This document shows positions 6,986-15,657 of a stretch of 39,220 nucleotides of DNA, piece by piece. The position numbers and the translations under genes were made by a program. The notes below the pieces were generated by a model that was given only the letters and a program-made list of their open reading frames with translations, did no database searches and was not told the origin of the DNA. How positions within the stretch are numbered: position 1 is the stretch's first letter; each line of letters begins with the position of its first letter. The DNA comes from Deltaproteobacteria bacterium (GTDB taxonomy: Bacteria; Myxococcota_A; Polyangia; Haliangiales; Haliangiaceae), in NCBI GenBank assembly GCA_025353585.1, contig JANXOM010000226.1:1-39220 (forward strand), written 5' to 3'.

Positions 6986-8536
6986 TCACTTCGCGGGCGC
7001 CAGCTGCTGGCGCACTTCGATGACCTTCTTCGCGTAGCCCTTCACCTCGGGTTCCGGGTCGGCCGCGTTGCGGATGCGTACGATCGAGCCTGGCGCCTCG
7101 ACGACGCCGGCCGACATCGTCCAGCCCGGCGGGACCTGCGGGTCGCTCCAGAAGTAGAGCCAGCGCGCGTCGCGCGGCGCGAGGTTCACGCAGCCGTGGC
7201 TGCGGCGCGCGCCGAACGCGTCGTGCCAGTACGCCGTGTGCAGCGCGAGGCCCTTTTCGGGCGAGAAGAACTGCGTCCACGGCACCGTCGCCACCGAGTA
7301 CGGGTCCTCGCCGTTCAAGCCCTTCATGTCCGCCTCGGACTCCTTGAGCCACATCCGGTACACGCCCGTCTCCGTCGGGGTCTCCTTGCCGCCGCTCGTC
7401 ACGAGCGTCGAGTAGACCGGCGTCTCGCCCTCGTACGCGACGAGGATCTCCGCGTCCACGTCCACATCGATCCAGCGCTCGCCCGGCTGCAGCAGCGCCG
7501 GCGCGTCGTGCGGCACGAACACGCGGACGTCCGCCGCCGCGATCCACTCGCTGTCGCCGATGCGATACGCGACGGGCTTGCCGGCCTTGTCCGCCGACGT
7601 CTCGAGGATCGGCACCGGCGCGCGCGCGCCGAGCTGGCGGTTCACCCCGCCGCCCGCCGCCTTGTTCGTCGTCCACGCCTGCGCGTAGCCCGCGCGCGGC
7701 CACACGAAGGCGAACGGCACGCCCCAGCCAGTGTCGTCGCCGAGGCGCGCGCCGCCGTACCGCGACGGCGTGTGCAACGAGATGGCGGCCTTGAGGACGT
7801 ACTGGTTCTCCTTCTGGCTGATCTTCCAGTAGACCTTGCCGTCGACGGTGAGCTCCTCGTACTGGCGGACGTTCACCGAGCCGACGAGCGGCTTGTCCTC
7901 GACCATCCGGGGCGCCTTGCCGCCCGCGCCCGAGCCCGAGCCGGCGTCGCCATCGACCTGGGCGATCGAGGTGACGGGCTTGCCCCGCTTGTCGCGGTCG
8001 GCCTTGTCACCCTTCTTCTTGTCCTTCTTCTTCTTCGGCGCCTCGGGCTTCTCGAGCATGTAGGTCACCGAGCTCGGCGCCGTGACCTTGCCGTAGATAC
8101 CCGGCACCAGCTCGCCGCGGTCGAGGTGCGGGACCTCCTGTCCGAACGGCGCGAGCTTCGTCGCCTTGATGTAGTCGCCGCAGATCCAGCCGTGCGGATC
8201 GATCTCGATCCACGCCTTCGTGCAGCCCTTGCCCTTCGCCGTCCGGGTCCAGCCGACACGCGTGTCGATCGCGACCGTCCCGATCCGCTTTCCGTCGTCG
8301 CCTGGCTCGAGCCGCACGCCGACCGTCCGCATCAACTGCAGGGACCGCGTGCCCTCGGGAAAGTCGGGCTGCACCACCGGCTCGGGGTCGGCGGGCTCGT
8401 CGGGCGGCGTGGCGTTCGGCGCGCTCGGCTTGGCCGACCCGGAGAGCGGCGGGGGCGCCTTGTCCCCGTGGCCGCCGCCGCACGCGCCCAGGGAGAGCGC
8501 CAGCAGCGCGGCCGCACCGGGTGCGAGGGCCCTCAC
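6986..8536 (-). CDS. L,D-transpeptidase (YkuD domain) lipoprotein
   Basis: A 516-aa lipoprotein that probably makes L,D cross-links in peptidoglycan or attaches proteins to it. The N-terminus has a short signal peptide ending in the lipobox LGAC, then a Pro/Ser-rich linker. The middle holds a low-complexity Lys-rich stretch (about residues 155-175, KKKKDKKKGDK). The C-terminal YkuD catalytic domain carries LALHTAYWHDAFG and the active-site motif SHGCVNL with Cys449. I chose the GTG at 8536 because it begins the signal peptide exactly; the upstream sequence in frame has no lipobox context. It is convergent with the cysteine-cluster gene and divergent from the MshEN gene. The region between lipobox and YkuD domain (SH3-like PxGxWIxGDYI features) may bind the wall. 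Confidence 0.9.
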   Translation of the reverse strand: MRALAPGAAALLALSLGACGGGHGDKAPPPLSGSAKPSAPNATPPDEPADPEPVVQPDFPEGTRSLQLMRTVGVRLEPGDDGKRIGTVAIDTRVGWTRTAKGKGCTKAWIEIDPHGWICGDYIKATKLAPFGQEVPHLDRGELVPGIYGKVTAPSSVTYMLEKPEAPKKKKDKKKGDKADRDKRGKPVTSIAQVDGDAGSGSGAGGKAPRMVEDKPLVGSVNVRQYEELTVDGKVYWKISQKENQYVLKAAISLHTPSRYGGARLGDDTGWGVPFAFVWPRAGYAQAWTTNKAAGGGVNRQLGARAPVPILETSADKAGKPVAYRIGDSEWIAAADVRVFVPHDAPALLQPGERWIDVDVDAEILVAYEGETPVYSTLVTSGGKETPTETGVYRMWLKESEADMKGLNGEDPYSVATVPWTQFFSPEKGLALHTAYWHDAFGARRSHGCVNLAPRDARWLYFWSDPQVPPGWTMSAGVVEAPGSIVRIRNAADPEPEVKGYAKKVIEVRQQLAPAK

Positions 8537-8599
8537 CCCATTGGCATAGCACGCATTTTTGCCCCCCCGGGGCACGGCTGCTAACGTGCGCACCGCCAG

Positions 8600-9871
8600 A
8601 TGAAGCTCGGGGAAATGCTCGTTCGTGACGGTCGCCTGACCGAGCCGCAGCTCCAGGCTGCGCTCGCGGCGCAGGTGCGCGACGGCGGCCGCCTCGGCAC
8701 CGTCCTCGTCGAGCACGGGCTCATCGACCTCGAGGCGCTGACCGTCTACCTCGGCCTCGAGCTCGGCATCCCGATCGCGACCGGCGCCATGCTCGAGCGA
8801 GCCAAGCGCGCCGCCGTCCGGCTGATCGCCGCCTCGCATGCGTTCCGCTACAAGTGCGTCCCGCTCGTCGTGCAGGACCGACAGCTCATCGCCGCCATCG
8901 AGGATCCGCACGACTTCGCCACCCTCGAGGCGATCACGGCCGCGACCGGATATCGCGTCCTCCCGCGCATCGCGCCCGAGGTCCGCATCTACTACTACAT
9001 CGAGCGCTACTACGGCGTGCCGCGGCCCGCGCGCTTCGTCCGGTTCGGCGACACCCCGCGCGGCGACGAGAGCGCCCCCGACGCCGGCCTGCCCGCGCCG
9101 CCGCTCCCCGGCCTCCCGCCCGTCCCCGCCGCGCCGATCACCGCCCCCGGCCCCCGGCCCCGCTTGCGCAGCAGCGTCAAGGGCGCGCCCGCGCTCGCCA
9201 AGACGAGCGTCCCGACGGACAAGTTCGACGACAGCGAGGCCCTCGAGCTCGAGGCCGACGACCTGATCGACACGCTCGACGCCGATGACGCCGCCGCCGC
9301 CGAGGCCGCGCCGATGTCGAGCGCCGAGATCCGCATCGCGGCGCCCGTCCGCGCGCCGTCGGCCCCGCCCGTCGGCCCGCCGCCGATGGCCGCCGCCGAA
9401 GTCCTCGCCGAGCTCGCGAGCGCCGCCGATCGCAACCGCATCGTCGAGCTGGTCCTCGCGTTCGCGGCCGCCACGTTCGACGCGGCGATCGTGTTCACGG
9501 TGCGCGACGACCTCGCGTTTGGCTGGCGGTCCGTCGGCGACATGCCCGGCCAGGCGCGCATCGAGTACACGCTGATCCCGCTCGACGTGCCGTCGGTGGT
9601 GCAGGCCGCGGTCGCGTCCGACGACGGCGTGTTCCACGGGCCGATCACGCCATCGACGGTGAACGCGTACCTGTTCAAGTGCCTCGGCGTCCCCGAACCG
9701 GCCTATGCGACGAGCGGCTGCATCCGCATCGGGACGCGCCTCGTCAACGTGTTCTACGCGCACGCGAGCCGCGAGCTGACGCCGCTCGAGCTCGAGGACG
9801 TCCGGCAGATTTGCGCCGTCGCCGCCGCGGCGTACACGCGGTTGATCGCGGCCGTGAAGAAGAAGCGCTGA
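8600..9871 (+). CDS. Stand-alone MshEN (GspE/PilB N-terminal-like) domain protein with GAF-like C-terminus
   Basis: A 423-aa soluble protein. Residues 1-150 match the N-terminal domain of type II secretion/type IV pilus ATPases: LGEMLVRDGRLTEPQLQAAL and then RLGTVLVEHGLIDLEALTVY, with the regular leucines of the MshEN fold that can bind cyclic di-GMP. The protein has no Walker A or B motif and no ATPase domain. Residues about 155-265 are a Pro/Ala/Asp-rich linker. The last 160 residues (from AAAEVLAELAS) look like an alpha/beta sensory domain resembling GAF, without recognisable ligand residues. It is therefore more likely a signalling adaptor than a secretion motor. No pilus or secretion genes are nearby. 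Confidence 0.78.
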   Translation: MKLGEMLVRDGRLTEPQLQAALAAQVRDGGRLGTVLVEHGLIDLEALTVYLGLELGIPIATGAMLERAKRAAVRLIAASHAFRYKCVPLVVQDRQLIAAIEDPHDFATLEAITAATGYRVLPRIAPEVRIYYYIERYYGVPRPARFVRFGDTPRGDESAPDAGLPAPPLPGLPPVPAAPITAPGPRPRLRSSVKGAPALAKTSVPTDKFDDSEALELEADDLIDTLDADDAAAAEAAPMSSAEIRIAAPVRAPSAPPVGPPPMAAAEVLAELASAADRNRIVELVLAFAAATFDAAIVFTVRDDLAFGWRSVGDMPGQARIEYTLIPLDVPSVVQAAVASDDGVFHGPITPSTVNAYLFKCLGVPEPAYATSGCIRIGTRLVNVFYAHASRELTPLELEDVRQICAVAAAAYTRLIAAVKKKR

Positions 9872-9881
9872 CGAGCGCCGG

Positions 9882-9905
9882 CGGCGGGCGCGCGGCTCCC
9901 CGCCG
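9882..9905. terminator. Hairpin between convergent genes
   Basis: CGGCGGG pairs with CCCGCCG across a 10-base loop, in the 58-base gap where two genes converge. No T-tract follows on either strand, so it may be a weak bidirectional stop or simply G+C-rich sequence. Confidence 0.3.
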
Positions 9906-9929
9906 AGCATGCGCTCACCCCGCGGAGGA

Positions 9930-10463
9930 TCAGCCGCCGGGCGCCACGAGCTGCAGGTACACGCGGCCCTGCGTCGAGTCCGCGGCGTGGCAGTTCGTGG
10001 TGTTGCAGCTACCGAGCGCGGTCTGCTGCATCGTGCGCGTCTTCGGGCACTGCGACGCCTTCGAGCCGAACATCTCGCCGCCCTGGAACGGCAGCGTCAC
10101 CGTCTGGGTCGAGTAGAAGTTACCGTTGAGCGCCGTGGCCATCTTGATCTCCACGCCCGCCGCGTCGTGCACGATGATCGTCGCGCCGGCCACCGGGTGC
10201 GTGCCGCTGGGGCCGTCGTAGAGCGTGCCGGCAACGGAGAAGATGGGCGCGCCTTCGACCCCGGTGAGGTGACAGGCCGCGCAGTCCTCGCCGACGTGGT
10301 GGTTCGCGCCGGCGTTCGGATCGCCCGGCGGGCCGGGGAGGCCGGGCGCGGTCGCGGCCTCGCACGTGGAGGCATCGGGCGCCGCGTCGACGGGCGCGAT
10401 CTCGTTCGGCGAGGTGCCGACGCACGCACCGAGGACGAGGACGGCGAGGAGGACGGCGCGCAT
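9930..10463 (-). CDS. Lipoprotein with two haem-type motifs (CX2CH then CX4CH)
   Basis: A 177-aa predicted lipoprotein: a short signal peptide with lipobox LGAC, an Ala/Pro/Asp-rich linker, then a canonical c-type haem motif (CAACH near residue 65). A central domain resembles a carboxypeptidase-regulatory or transthyretin-like beta sandwich (VAGTLYDGPSG, then VAGATIIVHDAAG). A final CNTTNCH (CX4CH) follows near residue 157. If both motifs hold haem it is a periplasmic or outer-membrane di-haem cytochrome; otherwise the cysteines could bind metal. It follows a sister gene by five bases in the same operon. The start ATG at 10463 gives a clean signal peptide. The electron partner is unknown. Confidence 0.75.
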   Translation of the reverse strand: MRAVLLAVLVLGACVGTSPNEIAPVDAAPDASTCEAATAPGLPGPPGDPNAGANHHVGEDCAACHLTGVEGAPIFSVAGTLYDGPSGTHPVAGATIIVHDAAGVEIKMATALNGNFYSTQTVTLPFQGGEMFGSKASQCPKTRTMQQTALGSCNTTNCHAADSTQGRVYLQLVAPGG

Positions 10464-10468
10464 GGCGT

Positions 10469-11059
10469 TCAATCCGCGAGGTGAATGACGGAGCCCGCGG
10501 CGCCGCCGGCGACGTGGCAGCTGTTGCAGTTGCCGCCGCCGTTCGACTGGACCTGCGCGCCCATCGGGGTGATCAGCGGGCACGCGCTCACCGTGACGGT
10601 GGCCGGGAACGCCTGGGCGATCGTGCCTTTGTAGACGTAGAAATTGCCCTCGCTGTCGATGTTGTCGGCGAGCACGCCCACGCCGGAGGCCGGGAACAGC
10701 GCGATCTGCGCGCCGGGATCGCCGGTCACGAGGTCGGCCTTGTACGCGGTGCCAGCGAGCTGGAACGGGGGCGCGGCGTCGAGGTGGCAGCCCGGCGTGA
10801 TGCAGGCCTGGCCCTTGCGGCTGCCGTTGCCGTTGCCGTGGTCATGAGGCGTCGAGAGCACGGTGCCGCGGTTCTCGCAGGTCGACGGGCTGAGCGCAGC
10901 GCTGCCGCCACCACCCCCCGAGCCGCTGCCCGAGCCGCTGCCGCCACCACCGCCGCCGCCATCGGGACCCGTCCCGCCACCACCGGTGAGGGGCACGACG
11001 CCGACGTCGCAGCCCGCGGCAGCGAAGAGAAGACCAAGGAGGACGACGGCTTTAGTCAT
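10469..11059 (-). CDS. Lipoprotein with two haem-type motifs (CX4CH then CX2CH)
   Basis: A 196-aa predicted lipoprotein with lipobox AAGC, then a long Gly/Ser linker (about residues 25-55). A CITPGCH motif (CX4CH) comes next, followed by a beta-rich domain (LAGTAYKADLVTGDPGAQIA) and a terminal CNSCH (CX2CH). It is clearly related to the next gene downstream by domain order and by the phrases around the beta domain, but the two cysteine motifs are in the opposite order. The Gly/Ser linker is low-complexity and encoded by GGC/AGC repeats. It is the first gene of the pair. The 229-base gap upstream should hold its promoter, but no box lies within 20 bases of the ATG, unlike many genes here. Confidence 0.75.
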   Translation of the reverse strand: MTKAVVLLGLLFAAAGCDVGVVPLTGGGGTGPDGGGGGGGSGSGSGSGGGGGSAALSPSTCENRGTVLSTPHDHGNGNGSRKGQACITPGCHLDAAPPFQLAGTAYKADLVTGDPGAQIALFPASGVGVLADNIDSEGNFYVYKGTIAQAFPATVTVSACPLITPMGAQVQSNGGGNCNSCHVAGGAAGSVIHLAD

Positions 11060-11109
11060 GGGGCCCCTGCGTGAGAGTCGCTCGCGTTGTAACAGCTATG
11101 CAATACCCA

Positions 11110-11208
11110 GTGCACTTGCCGTGCACGCGCGCCCCCGGCCCGAACTACGCGAGATCGGGCCTTCGGCAAGCCGGAGGTGCTCTGAATAGCTCGGGTACTC
11201 CCGATTTT
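11110..11208 (+). ncRNA. Candidate structured small RNA ending in an intrinsic terminator-like hairpin
   Basis: In the gap at 11060-11288 the + strand carries four consecutive hairpins. They are GTGCAC-ttgcc-GTGCAC (11110-11126), GGCCCGA/TCGGGCC (11137-11161), an adjoining CCTTCGG/CCGGAGG with one G-U pair (from 11160), and TCGGG-TACT-CCCGA followed by TTTT (11191-11208). No coding gene on the + strand ends here that would need the terminator. No convincing promoter was found upstream (a TATGCA at 11097 is weak). The alternative is chance pairing in G+C-rich DNA. Confidence 0.22.
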
Positions 11209-11288
11209 CATGGCGAGTCCCCACCCCAGGCGAGGCCCCCTGGCCCCAGGCCCCGAATGTAATCCTGCTCACAGGTCGCCGATGCGTC

Positions 11289-12365
11289 TCAGGTCAGCGC
11301 CGACCGCAGCGCCGCCACCAGGAGCGCGTTCTCGGCGGGGGTCCCGATCGTGATCCGGAGGCAGCCGGCGAGCGGGCCGGTGTCCCCGAACGCGCGGACC
11401 ACGACCCCGGCGTCGGCGAGGGCGCGCCAGAGCGTCGCGGCCCCTGGCCCGACCCGGACGAGCAGCAAGTTCGCGCGGCTCGGGGCCACCTGCAGGCCGA
11501 GCCCGGTGAGCTCGGCGGCGAGGGCCTCGCGGGCGACCACGATCTCGGCCGCGCGCGCCGCGCACCAGGCGGCGGCGTGCTCGAGCAAGTACACGGCGGC
11601 GGCCTGGTCGAGGGTCGACAGGTTGTAGGGCGGGCGGACCTTGTCGAGGAGCGCGGCGATCGCGGGCGACGAGACCGTGTAGCCGACGCGCAGGCCGGCC
11701 ATGCCGACCTTCGACAGCGTGCGCATCACGACGAGGTTGTCCGTCGCGGCCGCGAGGTTCGAGTCGCCACCGTACGCGAGGTACGCCTCGTCGGAGACGA
11801 CGACGACGTCGGGGTGACATGCCGCGAGCTCGCGCGCGAACGCCGGGCGCCACAGCGTGCCGGTCGGGTTGTTCGGCAGCGCGAGGAACACGACGCTCGG
11901 GCGGTGGGCGGCCACGGCGCGCTCGAAGCCCTCCTCGTCGAGAGTGAAGTCCTCCCGCAGCGGCACCTCCACGATCGGGAGGCCGCGCGCGACGGCGGCC
12001 AGCCGGTAGTACACGAACGTCGGGGCCGGCGTGAGGATCGTGGCCGGCGCGGCCGCGAACGCGGCGACGAGGAGCGCGATCAGCTCGTCGGAGCCGTTGC
12101 CGAAAGTGAGGCGATCGCCGGCGACGCCGAGCTGGCGGGCGACGACCTCGCGCAGCCGGCGGGCGCGGGGATCGGGGTAGCGCTCGAGCCCGACGTCGGC
12201 GAGCGCGGCAGCGAGGCCGGCACGGAGCTCGGCGGGCAACGGAAACGGGAGCTCGTTCGCGTCGAGCTTGGCGAGGATGCGGGGCGGCTGGGGGACATGG
12301 TATGCGGCCGCGCCGCGCAGCGCGGCCGGCACGCGCGCGGCCAGCGGCCCGAGGTCGTCGCTCAC
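11289..12365 (-). CDS. hisC: HisC, histidinol-phosphate aminotransferase
   Basis: A PLP-dependent aminotransferase that converts imidazole-acetol phosphate to histidinol phosphate with glutamate in histidine biosynthesis. The 358-aa protein shows [12 protein letters not shown] near the N-terminus, [18 protein letters not shown], and the Schiff-base lysine in [14 protein letters not shown] (Lys219). [13 protein letters not shown] near the end contains the substrate-binding Arg. The GTG start at 12365 overlaps the hisD stop (GTGA), so it is translationally coupled. A closely related aromatic or tyrosine aminotransferase is a remote alternative, but the hisD neighbour settles it. Other his genes are not in the window. 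Confidence 0.94.
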   Translation of the reverse strand: MSDDLGPLAARVPAALRGAAAYHVPQPPRILAKLDANELPFPLPAELRAGLAAALADVGLERYPDPRARRLREVVARQLGVAGDRLTFGNGSDELIALLVAAFAAAPATILTPAPTFVYYRLAAVARGLPIVEVPLREDFTLDEEGFERAVAAHRPSVVFLALPNNPTGTLWRPAFARELAACHPDVVVVSDEAYLAYGGDSNLAAATDNLVVMRTLSKVGMAGLRVGYTVSSPAIAALLDKVRPPYNLSTLDQAAAVYLLEHAAAWCAARAAEIVVAREALAAELTGLGLQVAPSRANLLLVRVGPGAATLWRALADAGVVVRAFGDTGPLAGCLRITIGTPAENALLVAALRSALT

Positions 12366-13633
12366 CCCGGGCGCTTTCTCATGAGGGCGCTGCGCCCGTG
12401 GCCATCGAGGCCCTCGCACGCCGCGAGCGCGGCGATCGCATCGGCGTGCGCGGCGGCGGTGGCCGCGTCGTACTCGATGAGCGACGTCCGCTTGCGGAAG
12501 TCGTGCACCCCGAGCGGCGAGGCGTAGCGCGCGGCGCCGCCGGTCGGGAGCACGTGGTTGCCGCCGGCGAGGTAGTCGCCCGCCGCCTCGGACGCGTACG
12601 CGCCGACGAAGATCGCGCCCGCGGTCGTGCACAGCGCGGCCAGCTCGCGCGCGCCGGCGCAGTGCAGCTCGAGGTGCTCGGGCGCCCAGCGGTTGGCGAA
12701 CCCGACGGCCTCCGCGAGGCTCGCGCAGATCACGGCCGCGCCATGGCTCCGGAGCGCGGCCTCGGCGATCGCGCGGCGCGGGAGGTCCGCGAGCTGGCGC
12801 ACGAGCTCGGCGTCGACGGCGGCGGCGAGCGCGGCGCTCGGCGTGACGACCACGGCTCGCGCCTCGCGGTCGTGCTCGGCCTGCGCGATCAGATCGGCCG
12901 CGACCCAGGCCGGGTTCGCCTCGGCGTCGGCGATGACGAGCACCTCCGAGGGGCCCGCGATGGAGTCGATGTCCACGGCGCCGTAGACCTGCCGCTTCGC
13001 GGAGGCGACCCACGCGTTGCCGGGGCCGACGATCTTGTCGACGCGCGGGATCGTGCGGGTTCCGTAGGCCAGCGCCGCGATCGCCTGCGCGCCGCCGATC
13101 TCGAACACGCGATCCACGCCGGCCAGCTCGGCCGCCAGCATCGCCTCGGGCGACGCGCCCGGCGTCACCATCACGACCTCCGGCACGCCCGCGACCTTCG
13201 CGGGCACCGCCGTCATGAGCACGCTCGACGGATAGCGCGCCGTCCCGCCGGGGACGTAGAGGCCCGCCCGCGCGAGCGGCGTCACGCGCAGCTCGAGGCG
13301 CACGCCGCCGTCGCGGAGGTCCACGTCGGGCTCGACCTGGAGCGCGTGGAAGGCGCGGATGCGATCGGCCGCGAGCGCCAGGGCCGCGCGCACGGGCGGC
13401 GAGACCTCGGCCGCGAGCACCGCGCGCCGGGCCCGCGAGACCTCGTAGCTGCCGCCCGCGTCGGGCGCCCGCTGATCGAAGCGGCGCGTGTACGCCTCGA
13501 CGGCCGCGTCGCCGCGCGCGCGCACGTCGGCGACGATCGCGGCCACCTGCTCGTCGATCCCGCCCTCGAACCGCGTGGTCCGATCGAGCAGCGCCTCGGC
13601 CTCGGCCGAGCCCATCGCAACGACGGCGAGCAT
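12362..13633 (-). CDS. hisD: HisD, histidinol dehydrogenase
   Basis: The zinc enzyme that oxidises histidinol to histidine in two NAD+-dependent steps, the last of the pathway. The 423-aa protein contains [17 protein letters not shown], the family signature around [33 protein letters not shown], the zinc-ligand region LIAQAEHD, the catalytic Glu-His in WAPEHLEL, and a late [14 protein letters not shown] chose the ATG at 13633 because it shares one base with the stop of the upstream lipoprotein gene (TGATG); a GTG three bases upstream is less likely. It forms a unit with hisC. The presence of a lipoprotein gene as operon leader is unusual for his genes. Confidence 0.95.
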   Translation of the reverse strand: MLAVVAMGSAEAEALLDRTTRFEGGIDEQVAAIVADVRARGDAAVEAYTRRFDQRAPDAGGSYEVSRARRAVLAAEVSPPVRAALALAADRIRAFHALQVEPDVDLRDGGVRLELRVTPLARAGLYVPGGTARYPSSVLMTAVPAKVAGVPEVVMVTPGASPEAMLAAELAGVDRVFEIGGAQAIAALAYGTRTIPRVDKIVGPGNAWVASAKRQVYGAVDIDSIAGPSEVLVIADAEANPAWVAADLIAQAEHDREARAVVVTPSAALAAAVDAELVRQLADLPRRAIAEAALRSHGAAVICASLAEAVGFANRWAPEHLELHCAGARELAALCTTAGAIFVGAYASEAAGDYLAGGNHVLPTGGAARYASPLGVHDFRKRTSLIEYDAATAAAHADAIAALAACEGLDGHGRSALMRKRPG

Positions 13634-14295
13634 CACTTGTCCTCTGCCTTCTTCGGCGGCAACTTTGTTTTCTTCGGGTCGTACGTGTCGAGGTCCGGGT
13701 GCGGATTGTTCGCGTCGTACGTCGGCTTGTCGGCCGGCTTCACCACGTCATCCGGTCCCGGCGGTAACGCACCCTCGAGCGCACCGCCCGCGAGCGTCGA
13801 CGGGAACCGCGCCGCGTACGTCGCCACAACCGTGCCCGGCACGTCCGCCCGCCCGCGCCCGCCGACCTTCACGACGTAGCCCTTCGCCGGCCACATCACC
13901 CACGCCTCGTCCGGCCCGACGATCTTGAGCGCGCGCACGCCGCCGTACTTGTCCTCGTCGACCTGGTAGCCCTTCTCCTGCGCGAGCCGGCGCACGAGCT
14001 TCACCGTGGCGCGCGTCACGCCGTCGTCGCGGTCGTACTTCGTCACGATCGCGCTGCACAGATCGTTGTTCGCGATGCGGCCGCGCTTCTCGGCGTCCGC
14101 CGTGACGTAGCTCGCGCTGTACGCCACGCCCTTGTTGCCCTCGATCCAGACCTCGACGTCGAGGAGCGGGCCCTGGAAGCGGCGGAAGTGCCAGTCGTCA
14201 CCCACGCTGCCTTCGATGACCCCGCGGGTCGGCGGCGGTGGATGCCCGCCGCACGCGGCGACGGCCAATGCGACGATGATCCCAGCCATCCTCAT
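13633..14295 (-). CDS. Lipoprotein of unknown function, coupled to hisD
   Basis: A 220-aa predicted lipoprotein with a very short signal peptide ([17 protein letters not shown]) and lipobox VAAC. After it come a Pro-rich stretch and a folded-looking region rich in beta segments ([48 protein letters not shown]). The last 50 residues are Asp/Pro/Lys-rich and end in a Lys-Lys-Ala-Glu-Asp-Lys tail. I do not recognise the family. ATGs at 14295 and 14289 are both possible starts; the first is eight bases after a TACGAT box. The one-base overlap (TGATG) with hisD suggests they are co-transcribed, though no link to histidine is evident. Confidence 0.78.
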   Translation of the reverse strand: MRMAGIIVALAVAACGGHPPPPTRGVIEGSVGDDWHFRRFQGPLLDVEVWIEGNKGVAYSASYVTADAEKRGRIANNDLCSAIVTKYDRDDGVTRATVKLVRRLAQEKGYQVDEDKYGGVRALKIVGPDEAWVMWPAKGYVVKVGGRGRADVPGTVVATYAARFPSTLAGGALEGALPPGPDDVVKPADKPTYDANNPHPDLDTYDPKKTKLPPKKAEDK

Positions 14296-14303
14296 CGGGC
14301 GTT

Positions 14304-14309
14304 ATCGTA
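14304..14309 (-). promoter_or_regulatory. Putative -10 box (TACGAT) for the lipoprotein-hisD-hisC unit
   Basis: On the minus strand TACGAT ends eight bases before the ATG at 14295, fitting the leaderless pattern seen elsewhere in the window. No clear -35 is present. Confidence 0.4.
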
Positions 14310-14321
14310 CTCGATCCGTCG

Positions 14322-14327
14322 TTGACA
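14322..14327 (+). promoter_or_regulatory. Consensus -35 hexamer (TTGACA) upstream of metK
   Basis: A perfect TTGACA lies 32 bases before the metK ATG. A GATGTT follows after 17 bases and could be a weak -10; TAAGAC (14338-14343) is too close to the -35. The whole gap to the divergent gene is only 64 bases, too short for a known SAM riboswitch. Confidence 0.45.
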
Positions 14328-14359
14328 CCGCGTCTGCTAAGACGGATGTTCCGCCCCCC

Positions 14360-15628
14360 ATGGCCAGCCATCTGTTCTCGTCTGAATCCGTGACCGAGGG
14401 TCACCCCGATAAACTGTGTGACCAGGTCTCGGACGCGGTCCTGGATGCCTGCCTCGCGGTCGACCCCGGCAGCCGCGTGGCTTGCGAGACCGTCGCGAAG
14501 ACCGGCTTCGTGCTGGTCGCCGGCGAGATCACGACCAAGGCCCAGCTCGACTTCCAGAAGATCGTGCGCGGCGCCGTCCGCGACATCGGCTTCACCAGCA
14601 GCGACATGGGCTTCGACGCCGACACCTGCGCCGTCATGGTCGCGGTCGATCAGCAGTCCCCCGACATCGCGCAGGGCGTCGATCGCGGCGATCCGACCAA
14701 GCAGGGCGCCGGCGATCAGGGGCTCATGTTCGGCTACGCCTGCGACGAGACGAAGGAGCTGATGCCGCTGCCCATCCAGATGGCGCACCAGCTCGCGTTC
14801 AAGCTCGCCGAGGTCCGCAAGAAGAAGTCCAAGGGGATCGACTGGCTGCGCCCCGACGGCAAGACCCAGGTCTCGATCCGCTACGAGGACGGCGAGGTCG
14901 TCGGCGTCGAGGCGATCGTCGTGTCGACGCAGCACGATGACAAGGTCAAGCACAAGACGATCGAGGAGGCGATCCGCGAGCTCGTCATCAAGCCGATCGT
15001 CCCCGCGAAGCTGATCACGAACAAGACGAAGTTCCACATCAACCCGACCGGGCGCTTCGTCGTCGGTGGCCCGCAGGGCGACACCGGCCTCACCGGCCGC
15101 AAGATCATCGTCGACACGTACGGCGGCTACGCGCGCCACGGCGGCGGCGCCTTCTCGGGCAAGGATCCGAGCAAGGTCGATCGCAGCGCGGCGTACTACG
15201 CGCGCTTCATCGCGAAGCACGTGGTGGCCGCGGGCCTCGCGCGCCGCTGCGAGGTGCAGTTCGCGTACGCCATCGGCGTCGCCGAGCCGGTCTCGATGCT
15301 CGTCGATACGTTCGGCACGGGCATCGTCTCCGACGACAAGCTGACGAAGGCCGTCCTCGCGACGTTCGACGCCCGCCCCGGCATGCTGGTCCAGGAGCTC
15401 GGCCTCCGGAAGCCGATCTTCCGCCAGACGGCCGCGTACGGTCACTTCGGCCGCGAGCTGCCGGACTTCTCGTGGGAGAAGACGCCGCACATCGAGAAGC
15501 TGAAGTCGCACGCGAACGCGGGCAACGGCCACGCGGTGACGGCGGCTCCGATCAACGGCAAGGCGGGCACGAACGGCGCCAAGGCCGCGAAGAAGCCGGC
15601 CAAGTCGGCTCCGTCCGCCCGCGCGTAA
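14360..15628 (+). CDS. metK: MetK, S-adenosylmethionine synthetase
   Basis: Makes S-adenosylmethionine from ATP and methionine in the cytosol, as a tetramer needing Mg2+ and K+. The protein starts [20 protein letters not shown], the ATP/metal-binding N-terminus. It carries [12 protein letters not shown] at about 116-127 and the phosphate-binding signature GGGAFSGKD at 261-269, followed by [13 protein letters not shown]. It is 422 aa against about 384 in E. coli; the extra length is a C-terminal low-complexity tail (from about residue 382, Ala/Lys/Gly/Asn-rich) outside the catalytic fold. I chose the ATG at 14360 because it begins the conserved N-terminus. SAM made here is also the cofactor of the radical SAM enzyme 0.4 kb downstream, but that is probably coincidence. 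Confidence 0.97.
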   Translation: MASHLFSSESVTEGHPDKLCDQVSDAVLDACLAVDPGSRVACETVAKTGFVLVAGEITTKAQLDFQKIVRGAVRDIGFTSSDMGFDADTCAVMVAVDQQSPDIAQGVDRGDPTKQGAGDQGLMFGYACDETKELMPLPIQMAHQLAFKLAEVRKKKSKGIDWLRPDGKTQVSIRYEDGEVVGVEAIVVSTQHDDKVKHKTIEEAIRELVIKPIVPAKLITNKTKFHINPTGRFVVGGPQGDTGLTGRKIIVDTYGGYARHGGGAFSGKDPSKVDRSAAYYARFIAKHVVAAGLARRCEVQFAYAIGVAEPVSMLVDTFGTGIVSDDKLTKAVLATFDARPGMLVQELGLRKPIFRQTAAYGHFGRELPDFSWEKTPHIEKLKSHANAGNGHAVTAAPINGKAGTNGAKAAKKPAKSAPSARA

Positions 15629-15642
15629 GGGCGGCGACCTGC

Positions 15643-15648
15643 TAGCGT
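15643..15648 (+). promoter_or_regulatory. Putative -10 box (TAGCGT) before the MopE-motif/radical SAM unit
   Basis: TAGCGT ends nine bases before the ATG at 15658 and 15 bases after the metK stop, suggesting the pair can be transcribed separately from metK. Confidence 0.35.
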
Positions 15649-15657
15649 TGTTCGGGT

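Noticed and set aside
14296..14359. SAM riboswitch upstream of metK
   Set aside because: The gap to the divergent gene is 64 bases and shows no stem set matching a SAM riboswitch class. A TTGACA hexamer explains the region better.
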